Source: Macrostomum hystrix (taxonomy: Eukaryota > Platyhelminthes > Macrostomidae). Taken from it: a stretch of DNA of 64,000 bases. Position numbers and translations under genes: made by a program. The notes under the pieces are model-generated. The model had not been told where the DNA came from. It ran no database searches and saw only the letters and a program-made list of their open reading frames with translations. Shown here piece by piece: positions 1 to 13,300 of the stretch; the stretch's first letter is position 1; each line of letters starts with the position of its first letter. Location of the stretch: NCBI GenBank assembly GCA_950097015.1, contig CATNEN010000041.1:1963501-2027500 (forward strand), written 5' to 3'.

Positions 1-658
1 GAATAAATTATTCCGCAGCACACACTGCAGAGGTGCAGCCCGGCCTGATTCCGTATGCCACCGCATGCCCCACCCGCCCTGCACTGACAGCTGCCGCGTC
101 TGGGAGCTCAAGCCGCCCGACTCGCTTGGGTTCGAGAGAGTTGGCTCGGAATGATGCCAGAGTGCCCCTGGCTGAGCCTCGATACATCTGCTTCCCGCAC
201 CAGCATTCACCCACCCCGCCTTGTCATGCCACTCTGACTTGCGTCTGCCCGCCTCTGCGCTTGCCTCTACCTTATCCTCCCCCCCTTTCCTTGATCTCCC
301 CTTGCCTCTCCCTTATCTTCCCTTTCCTCTCCCTTATCTTCCCTTTCCTCTCCCTTCTCGTCTCCCTCATAGGGTCAATAAGCCGTCTACTACGAGTGCA
401 CAATTCTGCTTGCACAAAACAGATGGACCTGTCCCTCTGACACACCTAGTTTACTAAGTGTCCTCATTTAGGATTTAGTTTTGATCTCGAGTCATCAACA
501 GTTCACAGGGCCTAATTATCCAGTTCTAGCAGCAATTTTAATTAGTAATTCGGGTGTCTAAAAAGCACTGATACACCGATCGCGAGGCCATAAACCTGAT
601 TAACAGCTTGTCGCGAAGGCCACGTCAACACCTGACCCGCTCCGCGGCGATGCCTCAC
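1..658. other. DDR intron, left edge of window
   Basis: No exon or RNA gene was recognised. Positions 288-360 form a pyrimidine-rich tract built from CCTTATCTTCCCTTTCCTCT-like units. This is intron on the minus-strand model. Confidence 0.5.
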
Positions 659-1352
659 CTGACTCGAAGAACACCTCTGACAGCAGCATCCAGTTGCTTA
701 TGGGGTGAAAGTGCAACTCCAGCCGCACGAATCGGCCCACCAGGCCCACAATGTCCAGGCGCAACGGCCGCGTGAACTGGTTGCTGTCGTCCGGAGGCAC
801 CGCGGTCGCCACGCTGGCTGCGGTGAAGTAGCGGCCGCCCACGCTGGCCGAGGCCACCGCCCTGGAGAACAGGCGCGCGTCCCAGCTAGCGAAGTCGTTG
901 TTCGTGTCGATGGTGACGCTGTGAAATCGACGCACGGCGTCGAACTCGAACTCGATGGTGACTGAGTCGCTGTTGAGCTGGCGCTTGTCCCAGCCCACGT
1001 AGCGCAGGCCGGCCAGGCCCTCGTCGTTCGGGTCGGTTCTGGGGGACACGCTGCTGCTGGTGTAGTCCGCCAGCTTTCCGAGCCCGCCGGTCAGCTGCCC
1101 ACGGACCACCCGGCCGTCGTAGAAGTGATCGGCGAAGTCGGCCTGGCCTCCGGCCGCGGAATGGCCCTGAGGCGCCGAGTAGGCCACGAGGCCCTGGTAG
1201 TCGGGGCAGCCAAACAGCTCGAACTTCAGGCACACATTGGTGTCCTTCTCGTCCGGGTTCAGTGGGAAGATTTTCACCTGCTTGGCCACCAGCGGCGGCT
1301 TCAAGGTGACGTAGTTTTTCTTGTCCTTCACATCCGTGTTGCCCTTGATGAC
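659..1352 (-). CDS. DDR exon 5: end of discoidin domain and discoidin-like domain
   Basis: 694 nt encoding residues 149-379 plus one base. The acceptor is TTGCCGCAG and the donor GTGAGG directly after FFES. Open reading continues past the donor to a stop at 600, so a reading without this splice would end about 20 residues later. The DDR match stops at the donor, which supports splicing there. Confidence 0.88.
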
Positions 1353-4300
1353 CTGCGGCAATTCCAGGGAATCAAATTATGGATGGGAAATGGGATTCGG
1401 GACTTCATTTTTTGGGATCCTAAAATGGGGATCGCTTGTGTTCGGGTCTGGCTTTTTACTGGAGTTAGGACAAAGACCATTGACTTTCAGGTGACACGAA
1501 CTCAAAAAGGTAGTCTTGAAAAATACAAATATCCGCGTGCAAATTTCAGGAAAAAAAACTTCTGCAGTCATGACCCGGGCAGCAGGGAGTTCTCCCACGA
1601 GGGCTGGGAAGCACTAAGATCCCCAACAAGGTGGCCATGAGAGGCCAAATTTAGTAACTGCCAGGTAATGCGGCCTCACACGCGAAGTGCATCAGGAGTG
1701 CCAGGAGCCGACAGGGTCCGGACTGTGCAGTGGTCTGAGTTGGTGCGGCCATTGTTCTTTGCCCTCAGAGGTGAAAGTTGAGTGAGGAGATTAAACACTT
1801 AGGGAAAGGGTCGGGAAAGTTTGAAAGTGAGCGGATTCCCCAGTCTGAGGCCGCCAGGGAGCAAAAAGCGCGGGGCTCGAGCTTGGGATTTTGGAGGCGG
1901 AGCTGCCTATGGGAGGATTATCCCAGCCCGACCCCCAGAGTGCGTGGCCGCGGCGGATTAGGAGGCGGGTCCGAGCCGAGGCGCTTTTTCTTCTTTTTTC
2001 CCTTTTTCCTTAAAAATCCCCTCTAGGGAAGAGAAATGAATCACTATTTCTGCTCATGCGCTGAGCTGATCCCTTCCTGCTTTCTTCAGAAGCTTCAGAG
2101 CTGGGGCTGCGGGGCAGCACACTGTGTACGATCTCCTTTTAGAGGGGCGGGACTCTTCTTCCAGAGTCCCAACTCTTTGAGAAGCTTGAGTAGCCTCAGT
2201 ACTCGCTCGGGTCTATTTTGGGGCGTTGCGGACTTGTTTGGTCTCTCGGTTGTCGGGAAAACTTCCCATGGGCAGGTGGGACACGCCCCTGGCCGCGGTG
2301 GGCAGACGGCAAGCCGAAGCGAGGCTAAATAGGCCTTCTCAAGCGAATTAGTCTTAGCGCTGAGCATTGTGCTCACCGCAGGATGGCGGAAACCTGGGAT
2401 AGTGCGTGACCGGTCGGGACTTGACTGACACCTGTCAACTTGGGATTTCATCACCGCCCGCGTCCTGTGACAGCTGAGCAGGGCTGAGCAGAGTTAAGCT
2501 TAAGAACAGCTGAGGGGAGGAGCTGAAACACGTGGGATATTTATCCGACCCAGCACCAAGAGCCTCGAAGGAGAAGGGAGCTTGCCACTTATTTACGACA
2601 TCATTAATTTGGGTAGTTCTCCAGACAGGTGACAGACCTCCCCTGACAAGCCGGGGATGAGACTTCTCAGATGGGGAATTGGGTGGGGCTTATGATTATG
2701 CGAAGCTCAGACCAGGCACTCAGCTGCTACTCGCTCCGATAAAACTACGATTGCGTAACCCACCGAGGGAGCGACCTGAACCATGAAATGCGGCCTCTGA
2801 AAGAGCGAGAGACTCACCGACTGGCCCTTCAGCTGGCCGTTGACGAAGCCCAGCATGCTGTAGTTGCGGAACTCCTCGGCCTCCGTCCGCTTGTACTGGA
2901 TGAACAGCTGCTTCGAGTGCTCGCCCTGCGGGGAGACCACGGGAGCATTAAAGATGCATCTCTAAACAATGAACTCTGCTACCGCTGCCCCGCCATTTCT
3001 CCCCGGCAAAAAGGCAACACGCTCGACACAAAAGCGGATGAAGGAGCAGCTGAAACTGCAGCCGCTTTGAGGCTCCGCCTGCTCATCTTCTCGCGGCGCA
3101 CAAACAATATCCCGAGCGGCTCGCTACTCCCGCTCAGGTACAGGGAGCAGCTCACATGATGCGATGGATACAGCAGCACCCGCCCTGTTGTTAATCCGCA
3201 GGTGGCGCCCAGCCTCCCCCAGCCTCATCTCAGCGTCCCCGGGCTGCGAAATGGCCAGCAGCCGCTCCCACCTTTTACCGGCGCCTCATCATTTTAGCCA
3301 TTTTGCTTGCCTCGCGAACAAAGCCCGCGGCAGTCAAAGCGATCGATGCGGCCCCGCCAGCCTCAATCGATCTGCCTTCGCTTGCTGCGCCCACCTGCCC
3401 CGCCCCAGGTAACTGGAGACTCGACTCAGGGCTGTGGGGAGCGGATTAAAAGCTCAATCCCACTGATCCCAAAGCAATCTTGGGAGGGGAGTATCTACCT
3501 GCTCCTCAATCAAGGTAGCAAAGCAATAATTAAAGGCTGATCGCGCACACACTGCTCAATGCGGACTCACTGACAAAATAGAAATCGGTTCATAATGTCT
3601 CTAGAAGTGACACAAATCCCACGGGGATTTTTCAGCCCGCTGGGATAATTTATGGCGTCACAAAAGTGGCTGCTCAACCCCCTCCTCCCAGAATCGCGTG
3701 CCACTTGCCCGGCCGGAACTGAACCCGGGTCAAGCTACTCCCAAACTCGAGCGACCTGCTCAAAACGGCAATGGCTCAGATTTCTGAAGCTGAGCAGCCG
3801 CGGTCTGCAAATGAACTTTCAAGTTCGAGCCGCGAGTCCTTCTGCTCCAGAGCTAGACGGAGTAGCGGAGCGCAATGATGGCTGGAGGCTGGGGTCAGGG
3901 GGGCGCAGCTTCGCTGTTTTTTTTAAGTTTGCAGGGCCAAGTCAAGCGCGGGCAGTTGCACTCCTCCGGCTGGGGGGGGGCAGCGGAGCACGAAGGGACG
4001 GCGCCACAGCGACGCCCCGCCATGCGGATCGCGGCGGCCTGCCGGACAGCGGCTTCGGGGAGCATTGAGGGGAGGTGAAATTGTGCGTCCCATCCTCCCA
4101 CCCCGAGTGAAGTGGAGGGGCCTTTTAGAAAATAAATAATTCACCCAGCAGCCGTGTTGAGGAGGCCGCAGCCATCTTGGGAAGTGCAGGCGGGGTGGAT
4201 GCGCTGGACCTGGGTGTGTACAGGCCTCTCCTCCCTGTATTGTCTGTCTGGGATTGTGTTTTACCAAATTCTTGTGCCATCAGGTCAGTTTTCGCGTGCC

Positions 4301-7300
4301 CTCCTTAGTTACAATATACTAAACTAGTCGTGAGTTCGAACCCGCAGTTTCAACCACCACCTGAGCGAGCATATAATTAAGCTAATTAATCGGTTCGATT
4401 AAAAAGCTTCCGTCGTGCAACAGTCGTAAAGGCATTGATGTTTATGTCTATGGCAAAAGCCGTACCAGCCGCCGCGCCCTGGGAGAGATAAAGCGGGAAT
4501 GAGCCCCGCTCACTACGGCAGTGACAGCTGTCCGAAGTCATTAAAATAAGTTTTTTGCTGGCCGGGGCTTCGGCTCACACAGGCAGCGGCGAGGCTAATT
4601 TGTGAAATTGAGGTTTTACGGTCTCGGGCAGGCCGGGATCCTATGATGCCCCCCCCCGAGGCACTGAAGCGAGGAAGTCAGCCCGCCTCAAGATGAAGAC
4701 TCCGCTCCCCCCTGGAAAGCCTCACTTAGCAGAAGTTGAGATCCGCATTCCGCTAATCAGGGCTCCCTCTATCTCCCCTTCTCCCTTTCTCCCTACTGCC
4801 CGTCTGTCCCTGCTCAAAGCCGCTCCAAGGGCCCCGACAGGAAGGCCCAGCAAAGGATAGGGAGGCCTGAGGCTGCTTCCGCCTGCCGCGGGTGTGGGGA
4901 TGAGAAACTGAGGGGCTGCAGCGGCTTTGATGTCCCCGAGCAAACAGATCCGCCGTCCGCTGCGCGCGCTGGCCCGTGAGAGCCCGGCAGCCAGAGACTT
5001 AATTAGCAGATGAGGCGCTCAGTGAGCGAGTGGCTGGCTGTCTCCAGGCCCAGCAACACCCCGCGGCCTGTCACCTCGCATTACCTGCCCCGCCCGCTGC
5101 GTGGAAAATCTCGGCAGTTTTCTGGGGGCCCGGCTACCAGCGGGCCGATTGAGTGCCTACCAATTAGGCCTGATTAATGCGGCCCCACGATAAATGAATG
5201 CTGGGCCGGCTGAAGTGCACATGAGGGGCCTGAAGCTCACCCAGCTCCCGCTGCACTGGCTAGAGTGTCTGCTGCTGACTGGCTTCAAAAGCGAGTCTGC
5301 ATCATGGGAAACCCGATCAGCAGCTGGCGGGAGAGAAGTGCAAGGAGACGCAGCTGGCTTTTGTCAGGCAGCAGCGCAGCATTTGGCTCATGTTTCTCCA
5401 CAGATTCCCAGCACTGGCTGCTCCACCCGCTCTCTCCCTCTCTATCCGACTTTTTCTACTCAGTGAAAAAATCTTCGCCGCATTGTGAGATGCGAACTGC
5501 AAATTGCAGTGCAAAACAAGCTTGCTGCAATTTCCAAATATGGAGTGTGACAAAAGTGGGGTCCATTTTTCTGTCTGAGCCAAGGCCTGCTCGACTCGCT
5601 GCCCGTGTTTGCAGAAGCCCAGCGTGTTTGCCTTCCTGGGCCTCGGATTTCCGGCCATAGACACTGGCCAGTCGGAGCCGCATTCCTGTGACTCACCGCT
5701 GAGTTATGATTGCAAAGCCTGGGGCGCCAGTGGCCCCGCTGTTAATGTGAGCGAAATTGGAAGGCAGAGCGACAAAACGGCCCCCTTCTGCGACGCGGAC
5801 TCGGCCGCGCACGCACGCGGGCCGCGAAATTGGATAAATCTGGGCGTTATGGAACAGGCCCGGGGGCGGGCACATCGAAAGTCGTGACGCACACAGGGAA
5901 CTGTGATGAAGGCACGGATGCAGTCTTGTTATTAGCCACCCGGGCTCCACCTTATTAAGACGCTTGCAGCTTCCGCGCCAACATTTGGCACAGCTGATTA
6001 ATCCCTGATAGGGGAAAATTATCGGCCACGGGCGCGGACTAATGAAAGGAGACAAAACTGTGTAAGGCCGGCAGGGGAACTGTGACTCAGCCCTGTCTCC
6101 TGACTGTAATTGAAGCTGAGGGGCCTAATGCAGGCTGCAAACACAACCCCACGGCCCAACTCTTTGTGGCCTCGGGTGATTGAGACCGCATGGACACACA
6201 TCAGGGACCTCGGTGATTGACAGCCCAGTGAACTCGACCCCCCAGCCTGTGTCATTTGTCAGCACCAGCCAGCCCAGCTATTTGATGCCACAGGTAGGCA
6301 GGTGATTAACGGGCATGCATTAAATCTGCAGTCTCCAGTTACCGGGCGGAGTTGGGAAGTGACCGCTGCGCACTAATGCATCCCTGATTGCTGTCTGGCC
6401 TCCTTGGGTTGAGCTGCGCGACACTTCTCGGGCATTAGGCGAGAATTCTCCTGCGGCATGGCGAGCCCTTTGTTCCCCGGCACTAATGGGTGAAGCTGCT
6501 GCGAGATCTCGGGCCATATTTTCTCCAGGTAAGTCCTATCAGTGAGGAAGTGCCAACCTGACCTGACCTCACCTTTCACACGGGGCCAAGCACGCTTTCT
6601 AGGCAATTCCCGCGCTATTTGGACAATCCCTCAGGCTTCATGGTTGGTCGTGTCAAGGAAGCGAAACAAGAACAACCGAAGATGATATTGCGGGCCGGCG
6701 CAGTTAGAGACAGCGCTTTGAAAAGCAAATATTACTCGGCAATGCACACCGCCCACTGCCAGGGACTCCCATGGGCGCTAGAGGCCAGGGGAGGCGGCCC
6801 CACAGGCGGCCCGGCTAAAAGCCGCCACGCAGGCGGGCCAGTTCCAGGTAGAAATATGACGCCATTAGTAGCTCCGCAGCAATGTCCCAGGAGCTAATCA
6901 ATCCCGCTGTGCGCCCGGGGCGACCGACCCGGCAGATCGGAATTGTTTATCCCTAAAATATCAGGCCTTTTCATCCCAATCTTGGGATATTTATCCCCTG
7001 TTTCTAACTCCTTTCAATTCATTTCGCTTAGTCTGCAGTTGAAAGGATAAATGGCTGCTTGGATGCAGGGACTGCGACGCGAGATTGATTCCGAATTCAC
7101 TTTGTGTGCCTCTTTTCAATTACGCATGCTGTTAGCGGCCCGTTTATCGTCTTCACAGAGCTCCTCGTTCCACTTGATAGGTTAGTCCTATCTGCCAGCA
7201 GGCCAAATTAATCTGGCTCGCCTCTTTCACTCGGACTGGCACTCCCTAGACCCAGCCCTGTCACTCGAACTGGCACTCCCTAGACCCAGCCCTGTCACTC

Positions 7301-10300
7301 GAACTGGCACTCCCTAGACCCAGCCCTGTCACTCGAACTAGCACTCCCTAGACCCAGCCCTGTCACTCGAACTGGCACTCCCTAGACCCAGCCCTGTCAC
7401 TCGAACTAGCACTCCCTAGACCCAGCCCTGTCACTCGAACTGCCATTCTCTAGACGCAGCCTTCAAATTGTCAGCCCGCCACTCACCGAGTCGGCGGTCT
7501 TGTGCTGCCTGGGCGCAGTGAGCAGGTTGTTGATAATCTTGAGCTCGGGAAAGGTGACCAGAATCCACTCGGACATTGTGTTCTGGCGCAGAGGCAGGTT
7601 GGGGCACCAAGCCTGGTCGTTCTGGTTGTCGGAGCCATCATTCGAAATCCTGAAAAGGGCAGTTTTAAAACTTGCATTTGAATTCAAGAAGAGCTGAGGA
7701 GGTCTTGGAAACGGCCACTGAATAGAAAGATGCTTTTTCAAAGCTCCAAGCAAAGACAACACGCGAAAGTCCAGGTGAAAATCCGCCCCTCTCCGCATCA
7801 CCTGTTCGACTCCCAGCATCCCCGCCCTCAAAGCAAGGAACAGACAGAGAGGAACAGGCTGAGAGGAACAGGCTGAGAGAGACAGGTCAGCTGCTCCCCG
7901 CGCAGCTGGGCGGGAAGCCCCCAAATCCCGCCGGTTTAACAGAGAGGAAAAACTGGGAGAAAGATCCCCAAAAGGGCTTCATTGGCAGGATATTTTTCGG
8001 CGAAAGTGTACCATTGTGCGAGACGGAATGGCCAGGGTGTCGGCTGATGCGATGAATGTCGGATTTCTATGAATTTCTAAGGAAGCAAATGGATTTGATA
8101 TGAAAAGCTATACTGTGGACTACTGACAGATCAGCAGGTGATGCTCTGACATTTTTCATCAAACCTGTCATAAAAAACTTCCCATGGCAGCTGCGCTGAG
8201 CCCTGCATTTCAGCATCATCATGGCGCATTGTGTATACAAGGGAGATTTGTCACGGGGAAAACAGGTTGCTGCCCAGTGTGAGTGAGTCACAGCTACCAG
8301 AGCTGCGCCGCCGAGCGGTGTTGCCATGCCGGTTTGTGGGGCCAATGTGGCAGGCAAGTTATTTTTATTGTTTATTGCAAACTGCAAACAAAGCATCAGC
8401 AGCTTTGAACTGCGAGCTGCCCTGTTGTGGCATACTTTGGGAGGCCGGGCGTGGGCGCCGAGACAGGAGTGGCGCGGTTTCGTGACAGTCCCACTGCTGT
8501 TCAAGTCAGGGCAGACCGAGCACCCCCTGGGGACTTGTTTGAGGTCGAGGTTCGTCTCGGGCCTGAATTTCATGCCCTGAATGACGCAGATTGAATTCAT
8601 GTCGAACAATGTTATCGGGAGTTGGCGCACAATGCCCCGCGCTCGTCTGGCATTCTCAGCTTCGAGCCAATGGGCAATAAAAGCTGCTAGCATGCTGTGC
8701 CCAGCTGAGAGTGAAAGTAGAGATACTAAGGCAGGCGAAAGCAACGAGGTCCGCTTCATCATGAAGAAGGAAAGGGAGAGAGAGAGGGTGAAAGAGGGGG
8801 AGAGAGGTGGAAAGAGAGGAAGAGAGAGGGTAAAAGAGGGGGAGAGAGAGGGTGAAAGAGGGGAGAGAGAGGGTGAAAGAGAGAGGGAGAGAGAGGGTGA
8901 AAGAGAGAGGGAGAGAGGGAGAGAGAGAGCGGGAGAGAGGAGAGAGGACACTGCAACATTGAATTTAAAAAATCTAATGTTGGAATCGATTCCGATATGT
9001 ATCCAAAAAATTGAAATCCGGATTCGAACCAAGGCAACTCCAGACGCGTTTCGCTCTTGTTGGAGCTCATCAGTAGAGTCTAGCCTAACGTTTTAGCCAT
9101 TCGTCTATGGGCGCTTGTTCAAATCCAGCTTTCAACCTCAACATATCGTAATCGATTCGGCAGCGCCCCGCAACTCAATCCATACTCACTAAACTCCGTG
9201 GCACTGACTCGGTCGTACGAGACGCCGGTGCTGGCCTGGAGCAGAGGGGAAAAGAGGGGGGGAGAGGGTGAAAGAGGGGGAGAGAGAGGGTGAAAGAGGG
9301 AGAGAGGGTGAAATAGGGGGAGAGAGGCAGCAGAGACATGTGAGGCACAAGCAGAGGTACGGCACACAGAAAGGACAAAGACGGAGATTCCCGCAGCTGC
9401 AGCAGCCAGCCAGCCAAGTGCCAGTAGGCGGGGCGGCTCTTCCCAGCTTGGGGGGCCTGGCAGAAGGCGGCGTAGGACAAGGCGGAGACCGGCAGGCAGA
9501 TTGAGGCCAGATGCGGCGGGCTGCGGACTCTCAGGCCTCGGGCCCATCCCGCTAATGCAGTGGGGACAGGCAAACAAGAGCGCTTATCAGGCCAGAGTCA
9601 ATAGACCAGGGCGGCGCGGACCCGAGGATGTCTGATTGATGAGATGCAGATTCTCAATCTGGGCCTGGAGTCCCAGCAAGCCACAGCAGCACTGCCTGGC
9701 TGCTGGAGTAGTCTGCAGTCTGCCCACTCTAACACAAACTGCAGCTGCGGATTAACTATGTATTAACTAAACTGCAGCTGCACAGTTCCTGCCACCCTCC
9801 AGATTCTATGCTGCACAGTTCCTGCCACCCTCCAGATTCTATGCTGCACAGTTCCTGCCACCCTCCAGATTCTATGCTGCACAGTTCCTGCCACCCTCCA
9901 GATTCTATGCTGCACAGTTCCTGCCACCCTCCAGATTCTATGCTGCACAGTTCCTGCCACCCTCCAGATTCTATGCTGCACAGTTCCTGCCACCCTCCAG
10001 ATTCTATGCTGCACAGTTCCTGCCACCCTCCAGACTACAGGCTATACACCTGGCATTCTCCGCATTCTCCGACTGCCACCCTCAAGCCTTGCACTCTGGC
10101 AGACTCTTTGTTTATCAAGAGGCACTCCAATAATTTGTCTTAATCCACCTGTAGGAAGTGCTTGCACAGAGTTTTAAGCCCCTAGATTTCCACCTGCGCG
10201 CCAAGCAACATGGCCCCAGCTACTCACTTGGCCTGTGAGGCGTTGAACTGGCTGTAGTGCGAGCTGCTGTTGAACCTGGAGTCGTCAAGTCGCTGCACCA

Positions 10301-13300
10301 GCCGCAGCGGCTTCTGCGAGTTCTTGCAGTCAAAGTCGGACTCGCGGCCTGCGGAGCGGGGGTGGCGGTCAAAGGTTTTTGTCTCTGGGCTAGCTCATTA
10401 ATTATGCATGCGCTGAGTTGTGCAAGGCATGTTTTCCAGCCTAATTTCATAAGCTATTATGCATTTCATTTTCATCTGGTTGAGTGAGCAGGCGGGCCCA
10501 CTTTCTCTTCGGAGGTGTCATTTGCATGAGCAGAGCGCCTCGGGCCACAATTGCATTTTCGAAGCTGTGGCACGACTTTACCCTCCCCCCCCGGCCTCGG
10601 CAACTGGGCACCTGAGAGCGCACCTAGTTGTGGCTCCGGCCAGGTGTAGCCAGGTGAAACTGGGCCCGCAAATCAGCGCAGCGGCCGCCAATAATTCACT
10701 GGCGGGCCTGCTGAAGTCGCAGCCGGATAGGAAATCGGCGGCATGCTGGGATCAGCTGGGATCTGCTGCTGGCCCAGTTAAAAGTCTCTCCCGGCTGAAG
10801 TGCGGGCACCCGACCCAGAATCGGGCCAGGCGGGCCAGACAGCACAATGGCTGGGCAGAGAGCACCGCGGAAACGAGACAGGGGGTGCAGGGAATTTCTC
10901 TAGGGTGCACACCGTTTGAGTTGGGGGTCGCAACTCAAAAACAAAACCCAAAACTTTGAAGGCCAATTCTAAAACCGAATCGTAAATTCACCAGCAGCGG
11001 GTCGGAGCTTCAGAACTCAGAAGCCGCACTGCAAACCCGAAACGATATTAAATTACGATTTATTATTTTGTTTAGTTCGAATTGCGAGAACAGGAAAACA
11101 AGTGTTTAATATGGGAACGGTGGGATAATTGCAATGATCCACAATCCTCTTGATGGCCTCACAAAAAAAGCAAAACTGGCATTCTTCCAAAATGCGCTGC
11201 TGCAGTGGGCCGGGTCTGAGACCATCCACGGAGAACAGTGCAGGTAAGGGGCCGTGCTTGATTGGGATCCTACCTGTGCTCTATCGGGTATTGCATGTTC
11301 AAAGGGAATCCGGGACCCTGAATGCCTCACCTGTTGATAGCTCAGGCAGAGCATGACAAGTGGATGCGGAGAAGCATTCACTCAAAGACAATGCAGTCAA
11401 TTTTTAATGCACAGGCGGTGGCTCAGGGCATTCTTCGACTGGCACTGCAGCGGCTGCCTCTAAGGGGGACATTGCCAGGAATTGAATAAAGCGGCTTAAT
11501 TGCACTCCTTCCAGATGCCGGCAGCATGAAATCCGCTCAGGGCCTTAATCACATTAAGGAGCCGCTGAGATGTGTTTACACCCACCAGCCCTGAGCAAAC
11601 AGGAATTCAATCTCACTGAGTGCTCATACCGCAGCAGCGGGCTGCACTTTCTTGTCAGGTAGCATGAGCTGCACCCAAGGCTGAGTTGAGCAGTCTTCAA
11701 CACAATCCCAGCTATGCAAATCGTTTGGAGTCGAGTCTCAGTCAATCACTTTAATAAATTTTATTGCATTTCAAAGCGGCTTTCCTGCAGAGACAAAAAG
11801 CACACCGAGCGACAGAATGGGAGAAGAAGAGTGCATGACACTGATGGATGATCAGACAACTGAATGAACTAGCAGTGATCGATGCCATGACCTGCCCAAC
11901 AATGACCAACCTGAATGAACTAGTAACTAGCAGTGGTCGTTGCCATGACCTGCCCAACAATGACCAACCTGAATGAACTAGTTAACTAGCAGCACCAAGA
12001 TGGCTTTCAATTTTCCTTTTCAGCTCGCAAAAGAATCCGTCAGGTCCAGCCCAGCCATTAATCCACTCACCCAGCCTCACAAAGACAGTTACAAACATTG
12101 AAAGGTTTGAGATAATCACTGAGATGCTCAATGACCCTTGAGCAATCGGAGAACTCACTCTGCTTCGATTCGTTTCCCATTGTTGAGCCACTGTTTGAGT
12201 TTGAGCACAGCCCCATGAAGCGTAAGAGCTCTGAGTTCAGCACGCGAACCCTACTCAAGTTAGCGTCCGTGTCAGGAGCAGCAGTCTCAGGAAACAATCG
12301 TCATCAACGGCCTTCAAGCCTGGCTGCCCCGGGCAAGAAATCGCGAAGGATCTGGCGCCGGGTTGTGCAACCGGCGAATCATCGATACGCGATCGAGTTG
12401 AAACATTATTAAAGGCCTCCCATTTTTGGTTTTCCCTTTCTCCCTCTCTGTTCCCTGCTCATTAAATATCACCGTAGATGGCGAAATGACTGCCAGGCTC
12501 GCGCATTACTGACTGCCCATTATTCTTTGTGACGCCACGTGTGGGGAAACTGGGATCATGGAAGTGGGAACAGTCTGGCTGGGAGGGGCCTCGTTAGGCA
12601 AGTTTCCCTTTTCTCACTAGAACCCACACGTCTTCCCCAGCGGCGAAATCCCGGCCTGTGTGAGCAGTGAGGGGTGGCTCAGACGGGCTGAGTCACTGCG
12701 CAGGGATATCACACTCGGTTATCCAGCAAACACAGGGCGAGGCGCGCAAATCCAGCTCATTAAGCGGGCCGCCTGGGATTATGCTGGCTGAGGTGTTTGC
12801 CCGTGATCAGCCGGGATGGGATCTTATAAGAGTGGGGATTATTTTAGTTCACTCGCGCGGACTGCTGCATTGCTGCAGCTTCCCAGCCCATCTGTCCCAC
12901 AGCCTCAAGTAGCAGCAGCGCAGTTAACTTCCCAGTAGAGAGCGGGGAAAGTGTGATGGACAGATCCCGATAATCCGACGGCAGCGGGCTGTAATTAGCC
13001 GGAGGGCCCCGCAGCCAGCGCCAAGCACTCTACATAGCTCCACAGTACTCAGGCTAGAGACAGGAAGGGAAGAGGGATCGCAGGTCACAATCAGATCCCA
13101 TGTCCCCCTGACATTGACTCCCTGAGCCAGCTCCCATCCCCGAAGCCATCCAGATCCAACTCACTGCGGAGGCCGCCTTTGACACGCTGCAGCCCACAAA
13201 GCCCCGCGCCAGGTATCGATTAAAGAAGCGGTGACTAATTAATAACCCGGGACGCCCGCGACTTCTTCGGCGCCTTCCCGCAGTCACCCCGGCTGCTCTG

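Noticed and set aside
4320-4360. GAGTTCGAACCCGC as a tRNA B box
   Set aside because: No A box, acceptor stem or anticodon arm could be built upstream.
8430-8465. ACTTTGGGAGGCCGGGCG, which resembles primate Alu
   Set aside because: The match is limited to about 18 bases with no further Alu sequence on either side; coincidence is likely.
9763-10143. Repeat-protein ORFs on both strands
   Set aside because: The 33-bp period is divisible by 3, so open frames are automatic.
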